From DATBHM01 sp963772375 (lineage in GTDB: Bacteria > Actinomycetota > UBA4738 > JACQTL01), in assembly GCA_963772375.1 (NCBI GenBank), contig CAVYXG010000005.1:1178001-1242000 (forward strand): DNA of 64,000 bases. Reading direction: 5' to 3'. Shown piece by piece: positions 48,960 to 58,319 of this stretch. The notes beneath the pieces are model-generated. The model worked only from the letters and a program-made list of their open reading frames with translations, made no database searches and was not told the origin of the DNA. The position numbers and the translations under genes are program-made. Each line of letters starts with the position of its first letter. Position 1 is the stretch's first letter.

Positions 48960-49403
48960 ATGGGCTGGGTTCCTCCCGATGTGGGCGCGCGGGCGACGTG
49001 GACGAGAACCGTGACGGCGGAGGACGTCGAACGGTTCGCGGAGCTGACCGGCGACCGGAACCCGCTGCACTTCGACGAGACCTTCGCGTCTTCGACCCGT
49101 TTCGGACGGCTGGTCGCGCAGGGCGGGATCGTCGCGGGGCTGTTCAACGCGCTGGTGGCGATGGAGCTCCCGGGGCCGGGGAGCGTGTTCCTGCACCAGG
49201 AGTGGGACTACCCGGCGCCGGTGTTCGTCGGGGACGCCGTGACCGCGGAGGCCGAGGTGATCGAGTCCCGGGCGGACAAGCCGATCACGCGGCTGCGATG
49301 CGTCGCCCGCCGGCAGGACGGCCAGGAGGTGCTCCGCGGGGAGTGCCTCGTCTACACGATGCTGCCGGAGCGGGCACCGGGGACGACCTCAGCCGGTCGT
49401 TGA
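48960..49403 (+). CDS. MaoC-like dehydratase (hot-dog fold)
   Basis: 147-residue hot-dog protein of the MaoC/(R)-specific enoyl-CoA hydratase family. The catalytic Asp and His lie in ELTGDRNPLHFDETFA; GGIVAGLFNALVAMELPGPG is the following family helix. It would hydrate trans-2-enoyl-CoA to (R)-3-hydroxyacyl-CoA or act on a related thioester. Single-domain size is typical. It starts 21 bp after the sigma gene and ends 6 bp before the convergent GlnA-like gene, so there is no room for a terminator there. Confidence 0.88.
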   Translation: MGWVPPDVGARATWTRTVTAEDVERFAELTGDRNPLHFDETFASSTRFGRLVAQGGIVAGLFNALVAMELPGPGSVFLHQEWDYPAPVFVGDAVTAEAEVIESRADKPITRLRCVARRQDGQEVLRGECLVYTMLPERAPGTTSAGR

Positions 49404-49409
49404 TCGCCG

Positions 49410-50693
49410 TCAGACCGACCGCTCGTAGCGGTCGCGTTCCCATTCGGTGACGGTCTCGCGCCAGGCCTTGAGCTCCCAGGCCCGGGTCACCGCGAAGTAC
49501 TCGCCGAACGCCTTGCCGATCGCCTCGCGGAAGGCGTCGTCGGCCTCGAATGCCAAGAGGGAGGCCTCCAACGAGCCGGGCAGCTCCGGGACGTCGGCCG
49601 CGTACGCGTCGCCCTCGAGCGGTTCCGGCGGCTGCGCCTCGCGCTTGATCCCGTCGGCGGCCGCGGCCGCGATCGCCGCCAGCGCCAGGAAGGGGTTGGC
49701 GTCCGCGCCCGGCCGCCGGCACTCGAACCGCCACAGGTCGGCGCGATCGGACCGGATCGCGCGCACGGCGCAGGATCGGTTCTCGTAGCCCCACGTCGCG
49801 TTCACCGGGGCGAACCAGCCCGGCACGAGGCGCTTGTACGAGTTGATCGTCGGGTTCAGCAGCAGCGACGCGGCCGGGAGGTGGTCCAGGACGCCGGCGA
49901 TCGCAGATGAGAGCGTAACCGGCGCCGGATCGTGCGGCGATGCGGCGGCGAAGGCGTTCGTCTCGCCCGACCAGAACGACATGTGGACGTGGCCGCTCGA
50001 GCCCTCCTCGCCGGGGTTCGTCTTGGCCAGGAAGCTCGCCTTCATGCCCATCGAGGCCGCGAGGTCCTTCACGGCGAACTTCACCAGGGCGGCATCGTCG
50101 GCCGCTCGCAGACCGCGACGGGGGCCGAGGTTGAGCTCGAGCAGCCCCGGCCCCGCCTCGGTGTGCACGGCCGACAGCTCGATCCCGAGGCCCTCCAGCG
50201 CGGGGACCAGCCCGTCGACGAATTCGAGGTACCGGCCGATCTCCACCAGGCTGTAGCTCAGGCCGCTCGACAGCGGCCGGCCGTCCGCGTCCCACAGGCG
50301 GATCTCGTACTCGAGCGCGGCCATGACCTCGAACCCGTCGGCCGAGACGCCCTCGAGCACGCGGCGGTACACCTCGCGCGTCGCGAGCTCGCACGGCGAG
50401 CCGTCCGGCCAGGACGGCGTGGCCAGGCAGACGCTCCAGCCCGGACGCCACGCCAGCTCGTGCCGCGTGGACTCGTCCGGGCGCACGACGAGGTCGGCGG
50501 CGCCCGTCCGGATCCCGAACCGGTCGAAGTCCGTGATCGGCGCGTCGACCGGGTCGACCCCGAGCAGCAGGTCGGTCATCACGGTTCCCTGCCGCACGGC
50601 CGACTCGAACGCGTGCGGGCGGAGCGCCTTGCCCCGGATCGAACCATGCACGTCGGGGATGCCCAACAGCACGAACTCCGTCGGGTGGCTCAC
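49410..50693 (-). CDS. GlnA-like ligase (gamma-glutamylpolyamine synthetase-type glutamine synthetase)
   Basis: 427-residue glutamine-synthetase-fold ligase. GS motifs: VMAALEYEIRLWD (metal Glu), LELNLGPRRGLRAADDAALVKF, GSSGHVHMSFW, NPTINSYKRLVPGWFAPVNATWGYENRSCAVRAI. It lacks the adenylylation loop of true GlnA-I and is shorter, as in PuuA/GlnA3/GlnA4-type enzymes that join glutamate to an amine (polyamine or ethanolamine). GTG 50693 overlaps the aminotransferase stop by 4 bp (GTGA). It is the last gene of the overlapping operon 54068-49410, consistent with amine glutamylation coupled to transamination. Confidence 0.9.
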   Translation of the reverse strand: MSHPTEFVLLGIPDVHGSIRGKALRPHAFESAVRQGTVMTDLLLGVDPVDAPITDFDRFGIRTGAADLVVRPDESTRHELAWRPGWSVCLATPSWPDGSPCELATREVYRRVLEGVSADGFEVMAALEYEIRLWDADGRPLSSGLSYSLVEIGRYLEFVDGLVPALEGLGIELSAVHTEAGPGLLELNLGPRRGLRAADDAALVKFAVKDLAASMGMKASFLAKTNPGEEGSSGHVHMSFWSGETNAFAAASPHDPAPVTLSSAIAGVLDHLPAASLLLNPTINSYKRLVPGWFAPVNATWGYENRSCAVRAIRSDRADLWRFECRRPGADANPFLALAAIAAAAADGIKREAQPPEPLEGDAYAADVPELPGSLEASLLAFEADDAFREAIGKAFGEYFAVTRAWELKAWRETVTEWERDRYERSV

Positions 50694-52027
50694 GGAAGCG
50701 CTCGCTCCAGGTGGGACTGCACCGCCCGCATGGCGGACGCGAACCGGTGGACCATCTCGGCGAGCTCCTCGTCGCTGCTGGTGAACGCCGGCGCGAGCAG
50801 CACCTGGTCGCCGGCGAACCCGTCGGCCTGCGGGTGGGTCGAGGTGACCAGGACGCCGTGCTCGAAGGCCGTGTCGTCGACCAGCGCCGCGACGTCCATG
50901 TCCACCGGCAGGAACGAGGAACCGTCGCGCGGGTCGACCAGCTCGACGCCCAGCAGGAACCCCCGCCCCCGGACCTCCTTCACGCATGCCAGCTCACCGA
51001 CCGCGGCGGTCAGCTCATCGAGGAGCGACGGCCCCCGGTCGCGCACCCGGTCGACCAGGCCCCGTTCGACCATGAGGTCGAGGGCCGCGAGCCCGACCGC
51101 CGAGGGCAGCGGCGCCCCGTCCCACGTGTGCCCGAGGTCGAACTCCCGCGACCCGGTGTCGATCGCGTCGTACACGTGCCGGCGACACAGCACGGCCGCG
51201 AGCGGCGCGTGCCCGGCCCCCAGGCCCTTGCCGACCGCCACGACGTCGGGCTCCAGCGGCACCTGGTGCGCGGCCAGCCACGTCCCCGTCCGCCCGACGC
51301 CGGTGACCACCTCGTCGAAGATCACGAGGAACCCGTGCCGGTCGCGCCGTTCGGCGAGTCCAGACCAGAACGCCTCCGGAGGCGAGAAGGCGGGGAGCGC
51401 CGCCGCGCCGACCGGCTCACAGAGGAACGCGGCGACCGAGGGGCCGTGCTCGGCGAGGTGGCGGTCGAGCTCGTCCAGGGCTGCCTGCCCCGTCGGGTCG
51501 AACCGCCACGTCGGCGGTGGGATGTGGAGGTGTTCGGCGAGGTATGGGCCGTACGGCTCCTGCAGGTGCGGCCGCCCGTTCAGGGCGAGCGCTCCCATCG
51601 TCGAGCCGTGGTAGGCCTGGGCGGGGGAGATCACGCGCCACCGAGACTCGTCGCCGCGGTCGACGTGGTACAGCCGAGCCAGCTGCAGCGCGGTCTCGAC
51701 GGCTTCGGAGCCGCCGGACACGAACCGGACCCGGGCCATCTCCGGCGCGACCACCTCGAGGACGCGGTCGGCCAGGCGCTCCTGCGGCTCGCTCGTGAAG
51801 TGGTGGTTGTAGAAGTACGCGATCCGCCCCGCCTGGTCGGCCGCCGCCGCGGCAAGCTCGGGGACCGCGTGGCCGAGACACGTGACCATGGCCCCGCCGC
51901 TGGAGGCGTCGATCACGCGTCGCCCGTCGTCGGTCTCCAGCCACACGCCGTCGCCGCCGACGACGTTCGGGTACTCGAGGTCGAGGAACCGCGGGAACAC
52001 CGCCGTCTCGCCGGACCGGACCCCCAT
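50690..52027 (-). CDS. Class III PLP-dependent aminotransferase
   Basis: 445-residue omega-aminotransferase. PLP features: GGSEAVETALQLAR, SPAQAYHGSTMGALALNG, the Asp in VIFDEVVTGVGRTG, and Schiff-base Lys in AVGKGLGAGHAPLAAV. It is closely similar in motifs to the enzyme at 52704 (both have HIPPxTWRFDPTGQ and LGHTWDGAPLP), indicating a duplication. It transfers an amino group from a terminal amine to an oxo acid, making an amino-aldehyde or semialdehyde. ATG 52027 shares one base with the stop of the amidotransferase upstream (TGATG). Confidence 0.92.
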   Translation of the reverse strand: MGVRSGETAVFPRFLDLEYPNVVGGDGVWLETDDGRRVIDASSGGAMVTCLGHAVPELAAAAADQAGRIAYFYNHHFTSEPQERLADRVLEVVAPEMARVRFVSGGSEAVETALQLARLYHVDRGDESRWRVISPAQAYHGSTMGALALNGRPHLQEPYGPYLAEHLHIPPPTWRFDPTGQAALDELDRHLAEHGPSVAAFLCEPVGAAALPAFSPPEAFWSGLAERRDRHGFLVIFDEVVTGVGRTGTWLAAHQVPLEPDVVAVGKGLGAGHAPLAAVLCRRHVYDAIDTGSREFDLGHTWDGAPLPSAVGLAALDLMVERGLVDRVRDRGPSLLDELTAAVGELACVKEVRGRGFLLGVELVDPRDGSSFLPVDMDVAALVDDTAFEHGVLVTSTHPQADGFAGDQVLLAPAFTSSDEELAEMVHRFASAMRAVQSHLERALP

Positions 52028-52707
52028 CAGGTGCCCCCGCCGAGCTTCGCGATGCGCTCGAGGTACCCGTCGAGGAGCCGCCACGACGTCCGTTTGTGTT
52101 CCTCCGCCTTGGCATGGGTCTCGTCGAGGAGCGTGTCGGGGTCCACGCCCTCCTGGTCGAGCTCGTGGCGGTAGGTCCGGACCCACTCGTCCATGATCTC
52201 GGGCGTCACCTCCGGGTGGAACTGCAGGCCGAGGCTCCGCCCAGCGACGAAGGCCTGCGCCCCGAGGTCGGTCTCGGCGATGACCTCGACGTCCAGCGGC
52301 GCCGTGATGACGTCGAAGTGCCACTGGAACCACGGCCCCTCCGGCACCAGCGCGGGATCGGTGGTCCGGACCGGCAGCCACCCGATCTCGCACTCGTTCC
52401 CCCGGTACACCTCGCCGCCCAGCACCCGGGCCAGCATCTGCCCGCCGAAGCACAGGCCGAGGACCGGAACCCCCGCGCCGACGGCCCGTTCCATGAACCG
52501 GTGCTCGCGGCGGACGAACTCGAGCGAGTCGTCGTAGGCGGCGAACTCCGAGCCGAGCGAGACCACGAGGTCGTAGCCGGTCGGGTCGACCTCACGCTCG
52601 TCGAGGTCGATCCGGTGGACGTCGAACTCGATCCCGTGGCCGGTCAGCCACTCGGTCACGTGGCCGGGCGGGGTGGGGTCCTCGTGCTGGATGATCAGCG
52701 CCCTCAC
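52027..52707 (-). CDS. Class I glutamine amidotransferase (GATase1) protein
   Basis: 226-residue GATase1 domain with nucleophile Cys 86 in VPVLGLCFGGQMLARVLGG and His/Glu in LGLQFHPEVTPEIMD. As a stand-alone domain it may hydrolyse glutamine-type or gamma-glutamyl amides; here it sits between two paralogous aminotransferases and could free a product from its gamma-glutamyl conjugate, as PuuD does by a similar fold. GTG 52707 overlaps the previous aminotransferase stop by 4 bp. The C-terminal helix (HAKAEEHKRTSWRLLDGYLE) is extra. Confidence 0.87.
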   Translation of the reverse strand: MRALIIQHEDPTPPGHVTEWLTGHGIEFDVHRIDLDEREVDPTGYDLVVSLGSEFAAYDDSLEFVRREHRFMERAVGAGVPVLGLCFGGQMLARVLGGEVYRGNECEIGWLPVRTTDPALVPEGPWFQWHFDVITAPLDVEVIAETDLGAQAFVAGRSLGLQFHPEVTPEIMDEWVRTYRHELDQEGVDPDTLLDETHAKAEEHKRTSWRLLDGYLERIAKLGGGT

Positions 52708-54068
52708 CGCTGCTCCTCCGGGTATCCGGCAAGGTCGGGTTCGATCGCCCCGGCCACCTCGCGCACCGCCGCTGCAAACCGCGCCACCATCTCCGCCAGG
52801 TCGTCGTCCGGCGTCGGGAACGGCGGCGCGAACAGCGTCTGGTCGCCCGCGTACCCGTCCCTCGTCGGCTGGGTCGACAGCGTGATCAGCCCCCGCCGGA
52901 ACGCCGCGTCGTCCACTCGGCCGCCGACGCGCAGCTCGCGCGGGAGCAGCGTCGTGCCGTTCCGGGGATCGACGAACGACACGCCGAGCAGGTACCCGTG
53001 GCCGCGGACCTCGCGGACCATGGCCACGCCGGCCAGCGCCGCCTCGAGCTCGTCTCGCAGCCGCGCGCCCCGCTCGCGTACGTGGTCGATCCAGCCCTCC
53101 TCGCGGAGCGCCCTCATCACGGCCAGGCCGACCGCGCAGGGGAGGGGTGCGCCGTCCCACGTGTGGCCGAGGGCGAACCGGCGCGACCCGCGAGCGATCG
53201 CGTCGTAGACGCGATCGCGGACGATCACCGCCCCGATGGCCGCAAAGCCGGCGCCGAGCCCCTTGGCGGTCGCGATCATGTCCGGCGGACAGGCCGTCTT
53301 CGCTGCCGCGAACCACTCCCCGGTCCGCCCCACCCCGGTGACCACCTCGTCGAAGATCACGAGGAACCCGTGGCGCTCGCGGCGTTCGGCCAGGCCCTCC
53401 CAGAACGCCGGCGGGGGCGTGTACCCGGGCAGGGCCGCCCCGCTGATGGGCTCGCAGAAGAACGCCGAGATCGGCGTCGACTCCAGGTGTGCATCGAGCG
53501 CGTCCAGCGACCCCTGCCCGGTTGGGTCGAACCTCCACGTCGACGGCGGGATGTGCAGGTGCGTCGGAAGGTACGGCCCGAACGGACCCTGCAGCCCCGG
53601 CCGGCCCGTGAGCCCGAGCGTCTGCATGGTTGGCCCGTGGTACGCCTGGGCCGGCGACACGATCTGCCACCGCTCGGGCTCGCCGCGTTCGACGTGGTAG
53701 CTCCGGGCCAGCTGGATGGCCATCTCGTTGGCGTCCGACCCACTGGTGACGAACCGGACCCGGGTCATGCCCTCGGGCGCCACCTCGATCAGCTCGCGGG
53801 CGAGCTGCTCCTGCCACGGATTGGTCAGGCGTTCGTTGTGGACGAACGCCAACCGCTCGGCCTGCGCCCGCGCGGCTGCGGCGAGGTCGGCGCGGCCGTG
53901 CCCCAGCGTGGCGGCCATCGACCCGCCGCTCATCGCGTCGAGGTAGTGGTTGCCGGCAGCGTCCTCGACCCACGCGCCCTTGCCCCGGGCGATCACCGGG
54001 TACCGCCGGTCGAGCTCCAGCGGGAGCACGTGCGTCCGGTCGCTCTCGATCAGCGTCTCCGCCAACAC
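52704..54068 (-). CDS. Class III PLP-dependent aminotransferase (paralogue of 50690)
   Basis: 454-residue omega-aminotransferase with the same fold and motifs as its operon paralogue: TSGSDANEMAIQLAR, SPAQAYHGPTMQTLGLTG, VIFDEVVTGVGRTG, and Lys in ATAKGLGAGFAAIGAV. It is the first gene of the four-gene overlapping operon. GTG 54068 is used; GAAGGGAGG abuts it, and TTG 54065 is an equally possible start. Gene order aminotransferase, amidotransferase, aminotransferase, ligase suggests one pathway handling two ends or two forms of an amine. Confidence 0.9.
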   Translation of the reverse strand: MLAETLIESDRTHVLPLELDRRYPVIARGKGAWVEDAAGNHYLDAMSGGSMAATLGHGRADLAAAARAQAERLAFVHNERLTNPWQEQLARELIEVAPEGMTRVRFVTSGSDANEMAIQLARSYHVERGEPERWQIVSPAQAYHGPTMQTLGLTGRPGLQGPFGPYLPTHLHIPPSTWRFDPTGQGSLDALDAHLESTPISAFFCEPISGAALPGYTPPPAFWEGLAERRERHGFLVIFDEVVTGVGRTGEWFAAAKTACPPDMIATAKGLGAGFAAIGAVIVRDRVYDAIARGSRRFALGHTWDGAPLPCAVGLAVMRALREEGWIDHVRERGARLRDELEAALAGVAMVREVRGHGYLLGVSFVDPRNGTTLLPRELRVGGRVDDAAFRRGLITLSTQPTRDGYAGDQTLFAPPFPTPDDDLAEMVARFAAAVREVAGAIEPDLAGYPEEQR

Positions 54069-54197
54069 CCTCCCTTCGCTCCGCCCGGCCGGCGAGGACC
54101 GCGGCGGGCTCGTGCCCGGAACGGGCGGAGCGTACCGCGACAGCCCGATCGTGCGGAACTGCGGACTTCCACGAACTCCTTCGCCACCCGGCCAGGC

Positions 54198-54773
54198 TCA
54201 GGCCCCCAGTTCGTCGGCCGGAACGTCCTCCTCGTCCGCTGTGGGACGGGATCCCCGCGCGATCCGCTCAGAGGCCTCGTCGGCCAGCTCGGCCACCCGG
54301 AGGTTTGCGCTTGTGTGCTGGATGGCCGCTTCGATGAGCAGGGCGACGAGCGGCTCGGTGCTCCGTTCGCGTTTGAGGTTGCCCAGGGCGCCCAGCTCGG
54401 CGAGATAGGCCTCGCGCTGGGATCGGGCCACGGTCCGCACGCTGTCGGGACCGAGTCGCGCCGCCACGAACAGCTTCAGGAAGAAGTCATCGCGGTAGCT
54501 GCGTCGCCCTAGAGGCTCGGCCAACCACCGGTCGAGCTCGGATCTCCCGTTTCGGGTGAGCCGGTACACGACCTTGTCGGGACGGGCGCGTTGGGCGATG
54601 TCTCGCTTCGTGACCAGCCCGTCGCGAGCCAGCCGGTCGAGGACCTGGTAGAGGTGCCCGATGTTCAGCTCACCCCACTGGGGCCCGACCGCCTCCTCGA
54701 AGCTGGCCTTCAGCTCGTAGCCGTAGCTGGGTCCCTCGGACAGCAGCCCGAGCACCGCGTGATGGATCGGCAT
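54198..54773 (-). CDS. PadR-family transcriptional regulator
   Basis: 191-residue PadR regulator: winged helix (MPIHHAVLGLLSEGPSYGYE ... LYQVLDRLARDGLVTKRD ... VYRLTRNGRSELDRWLAEP) and a C-terminal helical dimerisation arm. PadR proteins usually repress adjacent transporter or stress genes and are released by small ligands. It is divergent from the FtsX-type permease, and a 32-bp imperfect inverted repeat lies between the two starts. ATG 54773 fits the conserved start. Confidence 0.9.
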   Translation of the reverse strand: MPIHHAVLGLLSEGPSYGYELKASFEEAVGPQWGELNIGHLYQVLDRLARDGLVTKRDIAQRARPDKVVYRLTRNGRSELDRWLAEPLGRRSYRDDFFLKLFVAARLGPDSVRTVARSQREAYLAELGALGNLKRERSTEPLVALLIEAAIQHTSANLRVAELADEASERIARGSRPTADEEDVPADELGA

Positions 54774-54818
54774 GAGTCGCTCCTCCGGCGCAAACCCCCC
54801 CGCGCCGATCTGCCGTAT

Positions 54819-54850
54819 TGCATTGTGACAAGGTATACGGTCACGATGTA
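54819..54850. promoter_or_regulatory. Putative PadR operator between divergent genes
   Basis: TGCATTGTGAC / GTCACGATGTA (9 of 11 positions matched) around a 10-bp AT-richer centre (AAGGTATACG). It lies 45 bp before padR and 26 bp before the permease start. TTGTGA within it could be part of the permease promoter. Confidence 0.55.
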
Positions 54851-54876
54851 TCGGCGGGATCGTACGGGAGCGGAGC

Positions 54877-57528
54877 GTGAGGCGTTTCATCTGGAGCGAG
54901 CTCCTCCACCGCCGGGGCCGGACGGTGACCCTGGCCCTCGGCATCCTGGTGGCGGCGGTGAGCTTCACCCTGCTGACCTCCGCCGTGTCCTCCAGCGCTC
55001 TCGAGCTCCGAGGAACAATCCACCGGAGCTTCCGAAGCGCGTATGACATCCTGGTGAGGCCTCGCGGTTCCTCGACGGCCCTCGAACGGGACGAGGGCCT
55101 GGTGCGCGACAACTACCTGAGCGGCACCTTCGGCGGGATCACGATGCGTCAGTGGCGAACGATCCTGCGGATCCCCGGTGTGGATGTCGCCGCCCCCATC
55201 GCGAACATCGGCTACATCCTCCCCCTCACGATCGTTCGATTGCCGGTGGGGCGCTTCCTCGGCGGCCGCGCCACGCGCCTGTACCGCATCGAGACGACCT
55301 GGGTCGCCCACCACGGGTTGTCTCGCTATCCAGGCGAGGTTCGCTACATCGCGGTCACCTCTCGCCAGGGTGGATGCAGGTTGCCGTCCATCCAGGAGCC
55401 CGAGGAGTCGGACCCCTACGCCCAGGCCGGCCCCTCGAACGCGTTCTTGACGTGCATCCATGTCGCACCAGGACGGATCCCCCGGCGGGCGGTTGCCGAG
55501 CTCGACGTGACGTTCCCGATCCTTCTTGCGGGGATCGATCCCAATCAGGAGAACCGCCTGGTGCGACTGGACCGGACGGTGGTCTCGGGCGCGCCGCTCG
55601 CCGAAGGCGATACGTTCTCGACCACGAGTCTCGGCTCCGACGTCCCGGTCATCGTCAGTACCCGGACGTTCGTCGATCAGGCTCTCCAGGCGCGCGTGCT
55701 CCGCGTCGCACTCCCGAAGGGCCGGTCCCTGTCCGAGGTTCTCCGGGGTCCCAATCGCCGCCGTGTGGCCCGGACGCTCCCCGGGACCCGGGTTGGCGCG
55801 CTCACCCTCTCCAGCCAGGCCCTCTATCGATCGGCGCTCAGCCAGATGCAGGCGGCTACCGTCCCCTACATCGGCGACTACTGGACGGTCTCGCAGGTCC
55901 GCTACCGCCCCTCATCGGGGGGCGGACTCCGACCGGAGACCACCACCAACAACCCGACCACCGCGTGGGGCGACCCGACCGGTTTCAGCGGATGGGCGTT
56001 CGCGCCGGCAGGGAGCAGCGACACGACGTTTCGTCGCGTCGACATCCACAACGTCGTTCTCAACGACCTGAAGGCAGGTGACGCCATCCTGTCGATCGAG
56101 GGACGGTTCGATCCGGAGAAGCTCCCCGGGTTCAACCCCCTGTCGAGAGTGCCCCTCGAGACCTACAACCCTCCGGTCGCGCAACCAGCGGACCCCGCCA
56201 GCCGGCGGGCGCTCCGCGGGCGGTCCCTCGAGCCGACCATGAATCTCGGGGACTACCTGCAGCAACCCCCGTTCGTGCTGACTACCTTGCAGGCGGCCCA
56301 GGGGTTCCTGTCGTCCAGGTTCTTCCACGGCGGCAACAACCGCGCTCCGATCAGCGCCATCCGCGTGCGGGTGGCGGGCGTCCGGGGGGCCGATCCGCTG
56401 AGCCTCGCCAGGATCCGCTCGGTTGCCCTTGCCATCAAGCAGCGAACGGGCCTCGCCGTCGACGTCACGGCGGGGTCGTCACCCGCTCCCGTCTTCGTGA
56501 ACATCCCGCCGGGCGAATTCGGGCGGCCGATGTTGCTCGTGAGGGAGGGATGGTCGAAGAAGGGCGTCGCCGTGCTCACCCTGCGGTCGATCGACCGCAA
56601 GAGCCTGGCCCTGTTCGTGCTCGTCCTGGTCGTCACCGCCCTGTTCCTGGTCAATGGGGCGCTGGCCTCGGTGCGGGCGAGACGCGGGGAGATCGGGACG
56701 CTCCTCGCGGTCGGGTGGTCCCGGCGGAAGATCGTCCGGGCGGTCCTCGGCGAGATCGGGCTGATCGGACTGGCGGCGGGACTCGTGGGCACGGGATTGG
56801 CCGCGCTCCTCGTCCGAGCGCTCGACTTCGAGATCCCGCTGGTCCGTACGCTGCTCGTCGTCCCCGTCGCCGTGCTCCTCGCCGCGCTCGCCGGACTGCT
56901 CCCCGCGTGGCGCGCCGCCCAGTGTCTGCCAATGGACGCCGTTCGTCCGGTGGTGGCCGGCAGAGCGGTCCGCCACCGTGTTCGGAGCGTCAGTGGGATG
57001 GCCCTGGCGAACCTCCGGCGACTGCCTGGCCGGACCGTGCTCGCGGCTGCGGGGCTGTTCGTGGGCGTGGGGGCGCTCGCAATGCTCCTGTCGATCAACC
57101 TGGCATTCAGGGGCGACCTCCTCGGAACGGCGATGGGCGCGTTCGTCTCGATCCAGGTCCGCGGAGTCGACTACCTCGGGGTGGCCCTGGCTGTCCTCCT
57201 TGCCGCTCTCTCCGTGGCCGACGTGCTGTTCCTGAACATGAGGGAGCGGGCTCCCGAACTGGTCACCCTCCGCGCCACCGGGTGGCGGGAGCGGGAACTG
57301 GGGAGGATGGTCGCCCTCGAGGGCCTCGGGATCGGGCTCCTCGGCAGTGTCGCCGGCGCGGCGGCCGGGGTCGGACTGTCAGCGCTTGCGGGAGGATCGT
57401 CGGGCCGGATCGTCCTCGCGGGCGTGATCGCGGCTGCTGGAGGGACACTGGTCGCGCTCCTCGCGTCGCTGGTTCCTGCCTCGCTCGTGTCCCGGATGAC
57501 CCCACCGGCCGTGCTGGCTGAGGAGTGA
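54877..57528 (+). CDS. FtsX-like (MacB-type) ABC transporter permease
   Basis: 883-residue permease. One N-terminal transmembrane helix (TVTLALGILVAAVSFTLLTS) is followed by a large extracellular domain (about residues 45-580), then two FtsX blocks of three to four helices each: LALFVLVLVVTALFLVNGAL with VRARRGEIGTLLAVGWSRRK, and LGVALAVLLAALSVADVLFL with MRERAPELVTLRATGWRERE. This matches lipoprotein- or lipid-export and stress permeases rather than sugar importers. GTG 54877 follows GGGAGCGGAGC. The partner ATPase starts 4 bp downstream. Confidence 0.9.
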   Translation: MRRFIWSELLHRRGRTVTLALGILVAAVSFTLLTSAVSSSALELRGTIHRSFRSAYDILVRPRGSSTALERDEGLVRDNYLSGTFGGITMRQWRTILRIPGVDVAAPIANIGYILPLTIVRLPVGRFLGGRATRLYRIETTWVAHHGLSRYPGEVRYIAVTSRQGGCRLPSIQEPEESDPYAQAGPSNAFLTCIHVAPGRIPRRAVAELDVTFPILLAGIDPNQENRLVRLDRTVVSGAPLAEGDTFSTTSLGSDVPVIVSTRTFVDQALQARVLRVALPKGRSLSEVLRGPNRRRVARTLPGTRVGALTLSSQALYRSALSQMQAATVPYIGDYWTVSQVRYRPSSGGGLRPETTTNNPTTAWGDPTGFSGWAFAPAGSSDTTFRRVDIHNVVLNDLKAGDAILSIEGRFDPEKLPGFNPLSRVPLETYNPPVAQPADPASRRALRGRSLEPTMNLGDYLQQPPFVLTTLQAAQGFLSSRFFHGGNNRAPISAIRVRVAGVRGADPLSLARIRSVALAIKQRTGLAVDVTAGSSPAPVFVNIPPGEFGRPMLLVREGWSKKGVAVLTLRSIDRKSLALFVLVLVVTALFLVNGALASVRARRGEIGTLLAVGWSRRKIVRAVLGEIGLIGLAAGLVGTGLAALLVRALDFEIPLVRTLLVVPVAVLLAALAGLLPAWRAAQCLPMDAVRPVVAGRAVRHRVRSVSGMALANLRRLPGRTVLAAAGLFVGVGALAMLLSINLAFRGDLLGTAMGAFVSIQVRGVDYLGVALAVLLAALSVADVLFLNMRERAPELVTLRATGWRERELGRMVALEGLGIGLLGSVAGAAAGVGLSALAGGSSGRIVLAGVIAAAGGTLVALLASLVPASLVSRMTPPAVLAEE

Positions 57529-57532
57529 TCCG

Positions 57533-58276
57533 ATGGGATTCCGCGTCGAGATGAACGGGGTATCGAAGCGGTACGCGAGCGAGGGACAGGCCGTCGTGGC
57601 GCTCGACGGCGTCGATCTGTCCATCGACTCGGGCGAGCTGGTCGCCGTGACCGGACCCTCCGGCTCCGGGAAGTCGACTCTGCTCCACGTGATCGGGGCC
57701 ATGGACCGGCCCGACGAGGGGATGGTTCGAGTTGGGCGGTCGGAGGTGACCTCCCTCACTCGGGCGCAGCAGGCCGTCTACCGGCGGAAGATCGGCTTCG
57801 TCTTCCAGCGGTTCCACCTGCTGCCCGCCCTGTCCGTCCGCGACAACGTGGTCGCTCCGCTGCTCCCGTACCGCACCGAGTTCGACAAGTTCGCCCGCGC
57901 CACCGACCTGCTGGCCTCGGTCGGGCTCGCCGGCCGGGAGCGTTCGCTCTCCTCCCGCCTCTCCGGCGGGGAGCAGCAGCGTGTTGCGATCGCGAGGGCG
58001 CTGATCAACGAGCCAGGGCTCCTGCTCGCCGACGAGCCGACCGGGAACCTCGACTCGGCCACCGGGACCGAGATCGTGCAACTGATCCTCGACCTTCGGA
58101 GCGCGAGGGCGATGACGGTGATCGTCGCGACGCACGACCCCGTCGTCGCGAGTCAGTGCGACCGGGTGGTCAGACTCAGGGACGGTTCGATCGTCGACGA
58201 CATCCGGGTGGAGAGGTCCGGAGTGGGCGCCGACAGCGTCCTCGGCGACCTCGGCCGTCTGCACCCCGGCGGCTGA
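57533..58276 (+). CDS. ABC transporter ATP-binding protein (LolD/MacB type)
   Basis: 247-residue ATPase: Walker [10 protein letters not shown] (41-49), Q loop [18 protein letters not shown], signature LSGGEQQ (143-149), Walker [14 protein letters not shown] and switch His in VIVATHDP. LolD-type sequence agrees with its FtsX-like partner. It drives mechanical export or remodelling at the membrane. It is co-transcribed with the permease and controlled, probably, by the divergent PadR. A short sequence resembling its 3' end recurs at 59091. Confidence 0.93.
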   Translation: MGFRVEMNGVSKRYASEGQAVVALDGVDLSIDSGELVAVTGPSGSGKSTLLHVIGAMDRPDEGMVRVGRSEVTSLTRAQQAVYRRKIGFVFQRFHLLPALSVRDNVVAPLLPYRTEFDKFARATDLLASVGLAGRERSLSSRLSGGEQQRVAIARALINEPGLLLADEPTGNLDSATGTEIVQLILDLRSARAMTVIVATHDPVVASQCDRVVRLRDGSIVDDIRVERSGVGADSVLGDLGRLHPGG

Positions 58277-58295
58277 CGTTCCTTTCAGGGACGTC
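58275..58295. terminator. Hairpin between the ABC ATPase and the PIN toxin gene
   Basis: GACGTTCCT / AGGGACGTC (9 bp, one G-T pair), loop TTC, starting at the ATPase stop codon and lying in the 43-bp gap between converging genes. Confidence 0.55.
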
Positions 58296-58319
58296 GGGCA
58301 TCCATGGCTGGCCATGCGG

